From: Burkholderiales bacterium
GTDB lineage: Bacteria > Pseudomonadota > Gammaproteobacteria > Burkholderiales > Burkholderiaceae_C
Length of the DNA stretch: 59,345 bases
Direction of reading: 5' to 3'
Assembly (NCBI GenBank): GCA_016195825.1
Contig: JACPYV010000095.1
Location: forward strand, 1 to 59,345
The notes under the pieces were generated by a model. It did no database searches, was not told the DNA's origin, and worked only from the letters and a program-made list of their open reading frames with translations. How positions within the stretch are numbered: position 1 is the stretch's first letter; every line of letters begins with the position of its first letter. A program made the position numbers and the translations under genes. Below, piece after piece: positions 40,802 to 49,794 of the stretch.

Positions 40802-43800
40802 ATGGCGCTCATCAACCGCATCGAGATCGTCAACTACCTCTGCGAGGGCTGGGTGCCCAGCATGGGTGTTGCGAATTGGCGTCCGCTCTGGCCAGCCAAC
40901 GTCATCAACCTTTGTGGCGCGTCCACGGCAGTGCAGGTCCCCAATGGCGGAGGGAAAACGTCGCTGACCAACGCGGTTCTCTACCTGCTGAGCCAGGATC
41001 GCGTGCTCAAGCCGCGCTTTCTTGAGAGGTGCTCTCCGGCCGGCATGGTGGCCACCCACATCCGCATCGAGTTCGCGATCCTCCACGATCAAGGCCTGAC
41101 CCAGCGCGACCTGATGACGCCGGACCCGGAAAACTCGCCGGCAGAAACCTTCGTGATCGGCGTCTGTGCCAACCGAGATGACGACAGTCCGCGCTTCTAT
41201 CGCTACTCCGGCGCGTTGGAGGACGTCCCGGCCTGCCGCATGGATGGCACCGCCATCGAGTTCACCACCGCGTCCGCACTTCAGGCCGCGGTCAAGAACA
41301 TCCGAGGCCAGTGGAATATCTGGAACACCGCCGCCGAGTGGAGCAAGGTGGTGGGGATGTTCATGAGCCCGGACGTGGTCCGGCAGAACGTCATGTTCCA
41401 CCGTGAAGGCGCCGGCGACGCGTCGGCCGCCTTCTCCAAGGTCACGTCCGGTCCGGGAGAGCGGTTCGACGAAGCCTATTTCCGACAGGTGGTCGCGCCG
41501 CAGCTTTTGATGAATGTCATGGGAGAGTCGGCCGAGGAGGACGAACGCAACGTCGAAGACACCATCATGAGGTCGATGAGCAGCTTCATCGACGCCAAGC
41601 TGCAGGTGGAAAGCAAGGAGGCCTACCTCGAGGGCCGTGAGGCGCTGGAGGCCGAGCTTCGGCCGGTTCTGGACGCCGCCGGCAAGATCGAGGACGCCTG
41701 GAATGCGTACCAGACGCAGCTGCAGACGCTGGCCGTCGATGCGGCCTTCCTGACACGCTTCGTCGACAAGAAGGATTCCAGGGTGCCAGGCGTACCCAAC
41801 GCCCTGGGAGAGTTTTCCCTGGGTGCCAAGGTGAGGCAATGCCTGAAGGCCATGGTGTTGGACAAGGATGGCAGCGTGCTGATCGAAAGCTCCGGCCTTG
41901 CCGACCTTTTGGAACAAACGACCGGTCACCTGAACCAGCTCGCCGGTCGCGTCACAGCCACCAAGGGCGCCGTTGCGAGCCACTCGGTCAGCTCGCAAGT
42001 TATTGATTTGTATTGTGATATCAAAGATTCCGAGGGGCGCGGAGGCCAGCGCAAGGCGCTTCGGTACTACGACTCGGCGTCGGCGCGCGAGCTCGTGTCG
42101 CGCCGTCCGGAAGCCGCCTCCGACCTGCTCGGCGTGCTGGACGAGGCGTTCGAGTTCGCCCGGACCATGCTGGACACGAATGTCTTCCGCCATGAAGTGC
42201 GGCGCCTGACGCGCAGCAAGGCCACGCTGAAGGAGGGCATCGCCGAAGCAGAGCGCGCCGGACGGGCCGCGGATGCCGAGAAGGAAGGCCTGGAGCGGCA
42301 GGTCACCGAGTGGCGCGAGAACCAGGGGGCGTACCAGGAGTTCTGCGAACGACTTCACTTGCTGCCCCAGGACTTCCACGATGCTCCGGCTCTTGTCCCG
42401 GCCTGGCTGGAAACGCAGACGAAGGTGCGCACCGATGCAGTCAACCAGCACATCAGGCGGGTCGGCGAACTGTCCGGCGGCTGGGTAGAGCGCAACGAAG
42501 TCCGCAATGACCTGGGCCTGATCGGCATCGAAGACCGCATCGAGGAGTTGCAAGCCGAGCACACCGCCGTCGAAAGCACCAAGGCGGCCCGATCGGCTGA
42601 TTTGCGGACCGCGCAGGCCGCGTGCGACGACGGCGCAAAGGCTGCTGCCGACCTGCGTCGCGACATCGCCAGCGCAGTGGCGCAGCTCAGTACGCTGTCG
42701 GAACACCGCGCGGCGTTTGAAGCGTTTGTCGGCATCTTCGGCAACGTGGACCCGCAAAAGGTTGCTCCGCCAGTGGATGAACACCGGCAGCTGGGCCAGA
42801 AGCGCCAGCAGTGGGAAGGGCAGCGCCGCACGAAGATGCAGACACAGGAGTCGCTGCAGCGCCTGGCAGGCGCCACGCGCGACTTCAAGCGGCTCTTCGG
42901 CGATGTCGACCCGCTGACTGCATCGCCACAGCGACGCCATGAAACCCTGTTGGAAGCGCAGAGCGCTGCTCAGGCGGAGTACGGCCAGCACCAGCCGTTG
43001 GCGGAGAGCCTGGAGGAGCACCTGGAGCGAACGGGACAGGATCCCAGCGCTTGGCTGCGGGACACGGACGCCGCTCACGCCGCCGCGCTGGAGCGGGCGC
43101 GGCAGGCTCGGGCATTGGTCGCAGAGCTGGACCTCGAACTGGCGGCGCTCGACAACCTCGACCAGGTCGGCAACGCGGACTACGCCTCAGCCCACGGCGC
43201 CCTTGAGGCGGCGAGCGTTGGCGTCGGCCGCGTCCTGGATGTGATCCTCGGTCTCAGCCTGCCGAAGGATGATGCGTTGCCGCTCCTGGCCGCGCTGGGG
43301 CCGTTGCTGGATGCGCCGGTGGCTGTCGACATGGACCAGGCTGAAGCGGCGCTCTCGGTCCTGCAACGCGGCGATCACGACGTGCCGGTGCTGCTGCTCG
43401 ATCCGCTGGTCGAGCGGCTCAAGCAAGGGCCGGGTCATCACACAGCGACATCCGCATCCCTGGGATTCTTTGCGGGCGCCAAGTCCCGGCGCATGCGCGC
43501 CATCGTCGATCCGCAGGCGTTGGCCGAAGAGCGCGAGGCGCTTGCCCAGAAGCGGCAGGAGCAGGAGGGGCACCGACAAGCCGCCATGGCGGCAGCCGAG
43601 TCGCTCACCCCGCACACCGACGCCTACCGCCAAGCCGTGCGCGCCCAGGACGCCCAGAAGCGTGGCTCGGTCGCCAAGGCCGGTGCAGCCAAGGCCGAGC
43701 TCGGGGCTTTGGAGACGGCGCTCGAAGCATCCAAGCGCCTCGTGTCCACCGAAGCCCTGGCACTTCTCCAGGACGCCCGGAAGTTCGTGCAGGCCGGCGG

Positions 43801-45697
43801 CGATGAAGCGCTGGCCGCGGTGACCCTGGACATCGAAGAACTCGCCGGGCAGCTCGTCAAGTTGGAGGAGCGGGTGGCGGAGATCACTCCCTTGATCACG
43901 AGGGAGGCGATCGTCGCGCACGATGGCGCGCGCAGGTTCGTGCTGGCGGGCGGGCACGAGACGTTCCAGGCGCTGAGCGACAAGCGGTTGTTGCTTGAAC
44001 AGCAGGTCGGGGCGATTGACGCCGAGATGCCGGCGCGCGCGACCAGGTTGGCGAAGTGCCAGTCTGATTTCAGCGTGGCCAGCGCTCGTGAGCTCGCCTT
44101 CATGTCGACGTTCCAGACCACGCTGGATCGGCTGGTGCGGGCACAGAAGTTCGAAGCGGACGGTCATGGGGCCTTCATGGAAACCCAGGCCCGCGTCCTG
44201 GTCGGACTCGAGGAACTCCGCGATGCGCTCGATCCGCTGAAGAAGCTCAACTATCAGCGCGCGCACGACTTCAAGCAGCACCAGGGGCAGGACGAGGCGG
44301 CTCTGCAGCGCCTGATCGGTGAGGCGAAGGCGCGCCGCACGGAGGCGGTCAACAAAGCGATCCGTCTGGGCGGCGAGGTAGAAGCCTTGGAGGGCGACAT
44401 CGCAGAAACGCAGTTGGCCTCGGACGCGCTGCACGAGCTCGCCTTCTTCCTGCGCAACCGCAGGAATGCCGCGGCGCCGTTCGAAGAGGATCTGAGCAGC
44501 CGCGAAATCGGCAGCTCACCCGCGGAAGCCCATGAGGCCTACCAGGCGACAGAAGCGCTGCGGTGGCAGTTGCGGGACTGGCGCCCCGCGCACGGTCGGT
44601 TCGACCGCGCCTCCATCAGCGTGGTTCGTGGCGAGGTCGAGTCCATGGATATCGCTCGGACCGGCAAGGAGGTCGGCGACGCCCGCAAGCACGCCACGCG
44701 CGCCAGGTCAGACTTCGAGCGGGTCCGCGGCGAGTTTTGCACCAAGGCGCGCGCGTCAACCAGCGGTGGCTTCTCAGAAGGCGAGATCGAGGCCATCCAG
44801 ACCGCCAACACGACCGCGGAGCTCTCGGACCTGGCCAAGATCAGTGAACGCCTGCAAGATCAGCTGAAGGCAGAGAAGGCGGACCTCGAGCAGCTGCAGC
44901 AGTCGACCCAAGTGATCGAGTCGGCGAGCATCGATACGCTGACGCGGCTGGTCGAGAGCTGCAAGGGCAACCTGGTGACCATGAATGCCGTGATGGCGCG
45001 CAACCCCAAAGCCCGTTTCACGATCAAGGCAGAGGTCATCTCGACGGAAAGCATCAAGAAGCTGATGGAGGACCTGCGCGATCACATTGAGGGCCGTAAG
45101 CGCGAGGCCAAGGACCGGCAGAAGCTGACCCGTAGCGTCGGCGAGAACAACGTCCGCACCGACATCCGCCGCGCGCTGATCGAGCGGATCTTCGTCGATC
45201 CTTCTGTCGAGTTCATCCATGTCGGCATGTGGGAAGGCAAGGAGCGGCCGGTCCAGCCTGGCATGTCCGAGGGACAGAAGTCGGCCCTGCAGATGCTGTG
45301 GCTCATCCGCGAGTCCGAGTACCACCTGGAATGCGCGGTTCGCCGGCATTTAGGCGGCGGCTCCAAGAAGCGGCTGCGCAGCCGATCGCAACGCGTCCTG
45401 TTCTTCGACGGTCTCTTCAGCAACCTGACCGATCGTCGTCTCATCGACGAGGCGTTCAAGGGGCTGGGTGAGGCCGACAGCAGCCTGCAGCTGATCGGGC
45501 TTATCCACAACCCCGAGTACCGCAACAACTCGAATATCTTCCCGACATATGTCGTTGGCCGGCGCGTCGGCAACCGCGATACGGAAGGCGGGCGAAGCTA
45601 CATCCGGTTCGAAGACGGGCGGCCGGAGGGCTCGATGGGTCTGGCCACCTTCATGCACAAGCGCCAACCGAACGGCAATGGGGCGCTCGATGGATGA
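40802..45697 (+). CDS. jetC: JetC-like (SMC/MukB/MksB-type) ATPase with unusual Walker B
   Basis: A 1631-residue SMC-like ATPase. The N-terminal head has a P-loop VPNGGGKT (46-53), with Val instead of the first Gly/Ala. Very long coiled-coil arms follow (about 300-1350), with no Cys hook, so a MukB-like hinge is expected. The C-terminal head has a signature MSEGQKSALQML (about 1488-1499) and Walker B RVLFFDGLF (D1536, G1537), then LIGLIHNPEY. The usual Walker B Asp-Glu is Asp-Gly here. Wadjet systems extrude DNA loops and cleave closed circular plasmids through JetD. The ATG at 40802 is used; an earlier frame lies inside jetB. The length is large for JetC, so the Wadjet type is unclear. Confidence 0.75.
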   Translation: MALINRIEIVNYLCEGWVPSMGVANWRPLWPANVINLCGASTAVQVPNGGGKTSLTNAVLYLLSQDRVLKPRFLERCSPAGMVATHIRIEFAILHDQGLTQRDLMTPDPENSPAETFVIGVCANRDDDSPRFYRYSGALEDVPACRMDGTAIEFTTASALQAAVKNIRGQWNIWNTAAEWSKVVGMFMSPDVVRQNVMFHREGAGDASAAFSKVTSGPGERFDEAYFRQVVAPQLLMNVMGESAEEDERNVEDTIMRSMSSFIDAKLQVESKEAYLEGREALEAELRPVLDAAGKIEDAWNAYQTQLQTLAVDAAFLTRFVDKKDSRVPGVPNALGEFSLGAKVRQCLKAMVLDKDGSVLIESSGLADLLEQTTGHLNQLAGRVTATKGAVASHSVSSQVIDLYCDIKDSEGRGGQRKALRYYDSASARELVSRRPEAASDLLGVLDEAFEFARTMLDTNVFRHEVRRLTRSKATLKEGIAEAERAGRAADAEKEGLERQVTEWRENQGAYQEFCERLHLLPQDFHDAPALVPAWLETQTKVRTDAVNQHIRRVGELSGGWVERNEVRNDLGLIGIEDRIEELQAEHTAVESTKAARSADLRTAQAACDDGAKAAADLRRDIASAVAQLSTLSEHRAAFEAFVGIFGNVDPQKVAPPVDEHRQLGQKRQQWEGQRRTKMQTQESLQRLAGATRDFKRLFGDVDPLTASPQRRHETLLEAQSAAQAEYGQHQPLAESLEEHLERTGQDPSAWLRDTDAAHAAALERARQARALVAELDLELAALDNLDQVGNADYASAHGALEAASVGVGRVLDVILGLSLPKDDALPLLAALGPLLDAPVAVDMDQAEAALSVLQRGDHDVPVLLLDPLVERLKQGPGHHTATSASLGFFAGAKSRRMRAIVDPQALAEEREALAQKRQEQEGHRQAAMAAAESLTPHTDAYRQAVRAQDAQKRGSVAKAGAAKAELGALETALEASKRLVSTEALALLQDARKFVQAGGDEALAAVTLDIEELAGQLVKLEERVAEITPLITREAIVAHDGARRFVLAGGHETFQALSDKRLLLEQQVGAIDAEMPARATRLAKCQSDFSVASARELAFMSTFQTTLDRLVRAQKFEADGHGAFMETQARVLVGLEELRDALDPLKKLNYQRAHDFKQHQGQDEAALQRLIGEAKARRTEAVNKAIRLGGEVEALEGDIAETQLASDALHELAFFLRNRRNAAAPFEEDLSSREIGSSPAEAHEAYQATEALRWQLRDWRPAHGRFDRASISVVRGEVESMDIARTGKEVGDARKHATRARSDFERVRGEFCTKARASTSGGFSEGEIEAIQTANTTAELSDLAKISERLQDQLKAEKADLEQLQQSTQVIESASIDTLTRLVESCKGNLVTMNAVMARNPKARFTIKAEVISTESIKKLMEDLRDHIEGRKREAKDRQKLTRSVGENNVRTDIRRALIERIFVDPSVEFIHVGMWEGKERPVQPGMSEGQKSALQMLWLIRESEYHLECAVRRHLGGGSKKRLRSRSQRVLFFDGLFSNLTDRRLIDEAFKGLGEADSSLQLIGLIHNPEYRNNSNIFPTYVVGRRVGNRDTEGGRSYIRFEDGRPEGSMGLATFMHKRQPNGNGALDG

Positions 45698-46799
45698 AGT
45701 CGTCGGCCCTTTGCTCGTGTGGTTGCGCCGGACCTCAGGTCCCAAGGGGCGCAAGCTCCTTGCGGCGGACGTAGCCTCTCGAGCGGCGAAGGCGCTCCGG
45801 ACCGACCTGGTCTCTGTCTACGACGCATTGCGACAGCTGCGGTCGAGCGAGCTGGTCTCGTACAAGCCCGACACGATGGGGATTCCATATGCGGGCTACC
45901 TGACCGTCGTCCCCGCCGAGGTCGATGTTTCGGCTTCGGAGACGGCCTGGCGCGAGGCCCTCGCGGCAGTCAAGGACGACGCTCAACTCGCCGACGCCCT
46001 GGCGGTGTCGCATGCGCTCTTCGACGGCCTGGAGGCCCTCGATATGCACCATGTCGTCCAGGGACTGATTCGAATCCGGGGCGTTGCGGCCTCGTTGGAG
46101 GACGAGTTCGGATTCAGCGTGAGCGCGCAGCACATCCTCGGCTCCTCCAAGGTGTTGAGCCGCCTGCCGCTGGCCACGCTGAGGCTGCTGGGGGTGGATC
46201 GACTGCCGTCGACGCCTCGATACCTGGTGGTCGCTGGCCCACCGCAGCCCGTGGCTGTTCTCTTCATCGAAAACACGACCAGCTTCGAGGTGGCGGTGAA
46301 GGCCGGGCTCGACGCGCAAGTGGCCCTGGTCGCAGCCTATGGCTACGGCCTGAACATGATGTCGGACAGCAGTGCTGGCCTGGCGTTGTTGGAAAGCGTG
46401 AGGAGCAGGGGATGTGAGGTGCTGAGCCGCACTGGAAGCGGGCACAGCCTGGATCAGCTGTTTGGCCACCCACGGATGTTTTTTTGGGGCGACCTCGACC
46501 GGGAGGGGCTGCGAATCGCGATGGCCCTGAGGCAGCATTTGCCACAGCTGGAACTCAGCGGTTTATATGCGCCGATGCGGGCATTGGGCGCTCGGCGCGA
46601 GTCCTCGCATCCCTACGTTGGGCTCAGCGGCAAGGCGCTGCAAGCGGCCTGGATACCCGCGGGCGACAGCTTGCTGGACGGCCTCGCAGCTGCCTGCAAC
46701 GACCGCGCGGTCGATCAGGAGACCCTTGACGTCAGGCAGTACAAGCCGCTGGCCCATGTGGGCTTGGCCGAAGCGTCGAGTCTGGCGCTCGGTGCTTGA
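45690..46799 (+). CDS. jetD: JetD-like Toprim endonuclease (DUF3322/DUF2220)
   Basis: A 369-residue protein. The C-terminal half is a topoisomerase VI-like Toprim domain: LFIENTTSFEV (metal-binding Glu) and FFWGDLDREGLRIA (Asp-x-Asp). The N-terminal half is winged-helix rich (LLVWLRRTSG, DALRQLRSSELVSYK). JetD is the nuclease that cleaves plasmid DNA once the JetABC motor has extruded it. The start at 45690 overlaps jetC by 8 bases; an upstream ATG at 45678 is less likely. All catalytic acidic residues are present. Confidence 0.85.
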   Translation: MDEVVGPLLVWLRRTSGPKGRKLLAADVASRAAKALRTDLVSVYDALRQLRSSELVSYKPDTMGIPYAGYLTVVPAEVDVSASETAWREALAAVKDDAQLADALAVSHALFDGLEALDMHHVVQGLIRIRGVAASLEDEFGFSVSAQHILGSSKVLSRLPLATLRLLGVDRLPSTPRYLVVAGPPQPVAVLFIENTTSFEVAVKAGLDAQVALVAAYGYGLNMMSDSSAGLALLESVRSRGCEVLSRTGSGHSLDQLFGHPRMFFWGDLDREGLRIAMALRQHLPQLELSGLYAPMRALGARRESSHPYVGLSGKALQAAWIPAGDSLLDGLAAACNDRAVDQETLDVRQYKPLAHVGLAEASSLALGA

Positions 46800-47037
46800 G
46801 GCCATCCACGAATCGCAACAATTGAGAAGATCGCGGCCTCTGGCGGCCATGCAAGTCGGGCAGTCGTGACCAGCCGACGCAAGAACTCGCTGGGGCAGGG
46901 CGCCCAGGCGCCGGGGGAGGGCGGCGAGGCTTGGAAGTAGGGCGGTTCGGTGCCCAGTCAGCCGGAGTAGGGCGGTAGCACAGCGCCGCCAGAACCGAGC
47001 CGTTGGTGAAAACCAATGGGAATTGAGGGGAGAAGCA

Positions 47038-48165
47038 ATGCCAGATTACGTCTGCTCAGCGTGTTTTGAGGACGAGGACCTGAGCGCGTGGATAAGCCGG
47101 AACGGCGAGCACCAGCGTTGTGATTTCTGCGGCAGGATCGATGCGCCGGCCGTCGAGTTCAAGGGGGTCAGCGACTTCATTACAGCGTGCATTGAAAAGT
47201 ACTGGGGCCGAGCGGTCGACCAGATGCCCTATGAGACCGCCGAAGGCGGCTATATCGGGGGCAACACGTGGGACACCTACGACCTGCTCAGAGACGAGAT
47301 CGCGCTTTCCCTTCCGCGGGACCACAAGGGAAAGCTTTTCTACGCCTTGCTGCACGCGCTTCCGGATGAGACATGGTGCGACCACGATTGGACCTGCCTG
47401 GATCTTGATCAGGCGCTGCTGACGAGCTGGGAGAGCTTCTGCGAGACGGTGAAGCACAGGCGCCGCTTCTTTTTCCACAGCACCGGATCAGACGATGTCG
47501 ATTCATACACGCCGGCTTCGCTGCTCGCCACGATCGCAAGCGCAAGCCGGGAGATGGGCCTTGTCAGGGAAATAGAGGAGGGCACGTCCCTCTGGCGTGC
47601 GCGAACGAATCTGCCGTCTGACCGACGGGAGCTGGCCAGTGAATACGGCACGCCGCCTCTCGAGTTTGCGACCCAGAGCAACCGCATGAACCCGCCTGGC
47701 ATCCCCATGCTCTACGTGGCTTCGTCCCGCAGAACGGCGGTCATGGAAACGCGGGTAACGCGCGCCGACGTTGGCAGATGGCTGGCGTTGAAGCCTCTTC
47801 GGGTGCTGGATCTGCGCGAGCTCCCGGCGGTCCCGGGCTTGTTTTCAGAAGTCGGGCGCCAGCGGCGCCTGGTGCTTCGATTCCTGCACGCTTTTGCCGC
47901 CGACGTCATGAAGCCGGTCGAGCGTGATGAGCGCGTGCACATCGACTATCTGCCGTCCCAGGTGGTGACCGAGTTCCTGCGCGACTTTGCTTTCCCTGGC
48001 GGCCGACTGGACGGTATCGCCTATGGCAGCACGGTTCATAGGCAGGGCTGGAACGTCGTCCTCTTTGCAGAGCCTGTGCATCTCGGCTTGCAGGAATCCA
48101 ACTGGCGAAAGGTGGACCCTTGGTTGAGATTTGACGGCGCATCAGCGTTCAGTACGGAAAGCTGA
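47038..48165 (+). CDS. HEPN/RES-domain toxin-like protein with zinc ribbon
   Basis: A 375-residue protein (ATG at 47038 with a GGGGAGAA ribosome binding site). It opens with a zinc ribbon (C6, C9, C28, C31), then a helical HEPN-like N-terminal region (RES_NTD1 type) with an R-x4-H motif (R142, H147). The C-terminal RES domain has GTSLWRART (R187), NRMNPPGIPMLYVA and AVMETR (E237). RES toxins degrade or modify NAD+ and stop growth. No small antitoxin gene of the Xre/Xre-MbcA type is visible next to it. It follows the Wadjet-like operon by 240 bp and convergently faces the lpxL-like gene. The activity is inferred from the family. Confidence 0.78.
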   Translation: MPDYVCSACFEDEDLSAWISRNGEHQRCDFCGRIDAPAVEFKGVSDFITACIEKYWGRAVDQMPYETAEGGYIGGNTWDTYDLLRDEIALSLPRDHKGKLFYALLHALPDETWCDHDWTCLDLDQALLTSWESFCETVKHRRRFFFHSTGSDDVDSYTPASLLATIASASREMGLVREIEEGTSLWRARTNLPSDRRELASEYGTPPLEFATQSNRMNPPGIPMLYVASSRRTAVMETRVTRADVGRWLALKPLRVLDLRELPAVPGLFSEVGRQRRLVLRFLHAFAADVMKPVERDERVHIDYLPSQVVTEFLRDFAFPGGRLDGIAYGSTVHRQGWNVVLFAEPVHLGLQESNWRKVDPWLRFDGASAFSTES

Positions 48166-48213
48166 AGCGGCTTTTGCGGCGAGCGAGGCTGCCGGACCTA
48201 GTAGCTTGACGCA

Positions 48214-49131
48214 CTAACCATAAAAGTCTGCTTCCCCCGGAGGTCTCGACTTGAAGCGCTTGTGCAGCCAGAAGTATTGATAAGGCTGGCGCCGGATCTG
48301 GGCTTCGATGACGGCATTCATGCGCGCCGCATCCGCAGCTGCGTCATTAGTCGGGAAGTTGTCCAGCGCAGGCTCGATAACCAAGGTGTAGCCGGTAGCC
48401 TCGCGCCTTGGGTAGCAAGGCAGTACTGCCGCGCCAGCGACCATGGCCATGCGCGAGAGGCCGGTGATGGTCGCGGCGTTCACACCGAAGAAGGGCACGA
48501 AAACTGAGTCTCGGTGTCCGAAGTCCTGGTCAGGCAGGTAGTACAGCCGGTAGCCGTCCCTCAGCGCACGAATGACGGCGCGTGTGCCTTGCTGTCGCGA
48601 AAAGATGATGCCGGTACCCAGCCGCAGCCGGCGGGTCCGGAAGAACTCGTCCAGCCAGGGGTCCTTTTGGCGCGAGTAGATGCTGACGAGTTCCGTCTCC
48701 AGCGACACGCGCAGGCCGGCCAGGTCCAAGCCGGTGAAGTGCGGCATCATCAAAATCACCGGTCTGCCTTCGTGCTGTTTCAGATGCTCCAGGCCTTCGA
48801 TGCGCATCAGGCGCCGCAGGCGTTCGGGCGACGCAAACCAGCAGTACCCGTACTCCAACAGCATCTGAACCATGGCGACGAAATGACGCCGAAGCAGCCG
48901 GGTGCGATCGGCCTCAGTCCAGTCAGGCAGGCAACGTCTGAGGTTTACTCGACCGATGTGGCGCCGGGAGGACGGGATCGAAGCGATGAGGTGGCCAACG
49001 AGCCAGCCCAGGGCCGAAATCGCCTTGAACGGTAGCCAGCTCAACAGCCAAACACAGGCAACGGTCGCTTTGAAGAACACTGAAGGACTCTTGTAGCTAT
49101 GCAGATGCGGATCAGCGCTGAGCCGGCACAA
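48214..49131 (-). CDS. LpxL/HtrB-type lipid A acyltransferase
   Basis: A 305-residue inner-membrane protein with an N-terminal membrane helix (VACVWLLSWLPFKAISALGWLV) and the LPLAT catalytic motif H-x4-D (MMPHFTGLDLAGLRV). Further conserved blocks are YSRQKDPWLDEFF and YLPDQDFGHRDSVFVPFFG, and the C-terminal YQYFWLHKRFKSRPP. LpxL adds a secondary acyl chain to Kdo2-lipid IVA (or its late version) using acyl-ACP. The start (MCRLSAD) is the only in-frame ATG before the membrane helix. It is probably a host (core) gene at the right border of the accessory region. Confidence 0.87.
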   Translation of the reverse strand: MCRLSADPHLHSYKSPSVFFKATVACVWLLSWLPFKAISALGWLVGHLIASIPSSRRHIGRVNLRRCLPDWTEADRTRLLRRHFVAMVQMLLEYGYCWFASPERLRRLMRIEGLEHLKQHEGRPVILMMPHFTGLDLAGLRVSLETELVSIYSRQKDPWLDEFFRTRRLRLGTGIIFSRQQGTRAVIRALRDGYRLYYLPDQDFGHRDSVFVPFFGVNAATITGLSRMAMVAGAAVLPCYPRREATGYTLVIEPALDNFPTNDAAADAARMNAVIEAQIRRQPYQYFWLHKRFKSRPPGEADFYG

Positions 49132-49138
49132 AACCGGA

Positions 49139-49221
49139 GGTCAACGCTGTGTGAGGCGGCCGTCCGCGTGGAAATGGGTGGTCAACGTTGTTCTCAGTGC
49201 GCCAGCGGGGGTCAACGCTGT
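49139..49221 (+). repeat. Three GTCAACGYTGT repeats
   Basis: TCAACGCTGT at 49141-49150, TCAACGTTGT at 49182-49191 and TCAACGCTGT at 49212-49221, each preceded by G/GG; periods 41 and 30 bp. They lie upstream of the lpxL-like start and are not coding. Their relation to the AACGTTGGGC sites further right is unknown. Confidence 0.5.
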
Positions 49222-49365
49222 GCGGACTGCCGACGGCGTGCAGGTCTGCGCGACGGGGCCGGCGCTGAGGACAGGTCTGTGCGACAGTGCCAACCAGCTC
49301 ACCGGGCCGTACGCTAACGTTGGGCGAAACGGCCACAAGTAGGTGAAGGTTGGACAGGACGACCA

Positions 49366-49415
49366 CGCCCAACGTTGCTGTCATATCGGCGGCCACCGCC
49401 GGTAAACGTTGGGCG
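49366..49415. repeat. attC-like inverted repeat
   Basis: CGCCCAACGTT (49366-49376) and AACGTTGGGCG (49405-49415) are perfect 11-bp arms. Nested inside is CGGCGG-CCA-CCGCCG (49387-49401). The outer sites match the integron core consensus (RYYYAAC and GTTRRRY). A third AACGTTGGGCG is at 49316-49326. No integrase or cassette is visible, so this is a candidate relic attC only. Confidence 0.4.
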
Positions 49416-49558
49416 ACGGATCCAAGGCCCCCACGGCGCATCATCAGGCGGCTCCGCCGGAGGACATCGGTACAGGGATCACGTTGTCCAGCCAGAAGAC
49501 CTACTGCGATCGAACATCCTAGGCAAGGCTTCTGTGTTTGTTATTTAACATAATGCAC

Positions 49559-49570
49559 ATTGTCGACAAT
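49559..49570. promoter_or_regulatory. 12-bp palindrome in AT-rich promoter-like region
   Basis: ATTGTCGACAAT lies in an AT-rich segment (49530-49575) upstream of the giant gene, next to TAACATAAT that could be a -10. It could be a regulator-binding site. No known consensus is claimed. Confidence 0.4.
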
Positions 49571-49625
49571 AAAAGGCCGGTCATCGCGGTGGATCTCGGA
49601 AAAACCGGACATTGAATCCCACTCT

Positions 49626-49691
49626 CATGGGGGGGTGTCCCGGTCCCCGCTTTTGAGGACGGTGACCCATGGGCCTGGGAGTACCCCCATG
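49626..49691 (+). promoter_or_regulatory. Structured leader of the giant gene
   Basis: CATGGGGG (49626-49633) can pair with CCCCCATG (49684-49691), or alternatively with CCCATG near 49666-49671, giving mutually exclusive helices. The leader is about 200 bases long before the start codon at 49795. It resembles an RNA control element but matches no riboswitch consensus that I know. Confidence 0.35.
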
Positions 49692-49794
49692 GCACCATTT
49701 GAATCGCCAGAGCATCTGGCTGAGGGCTGTCTCGTTTGAGCGATCCTTTTCGGGGTGCGCTGACGACAAATCAAACGCCGAGACAGGCTGAGGA

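Noticed and set aside
49139..49221. CRISPR array
   Set aside because: Only three 10-11-base repeats with unequal spacing (41 and 30 bp) and no cas genes.
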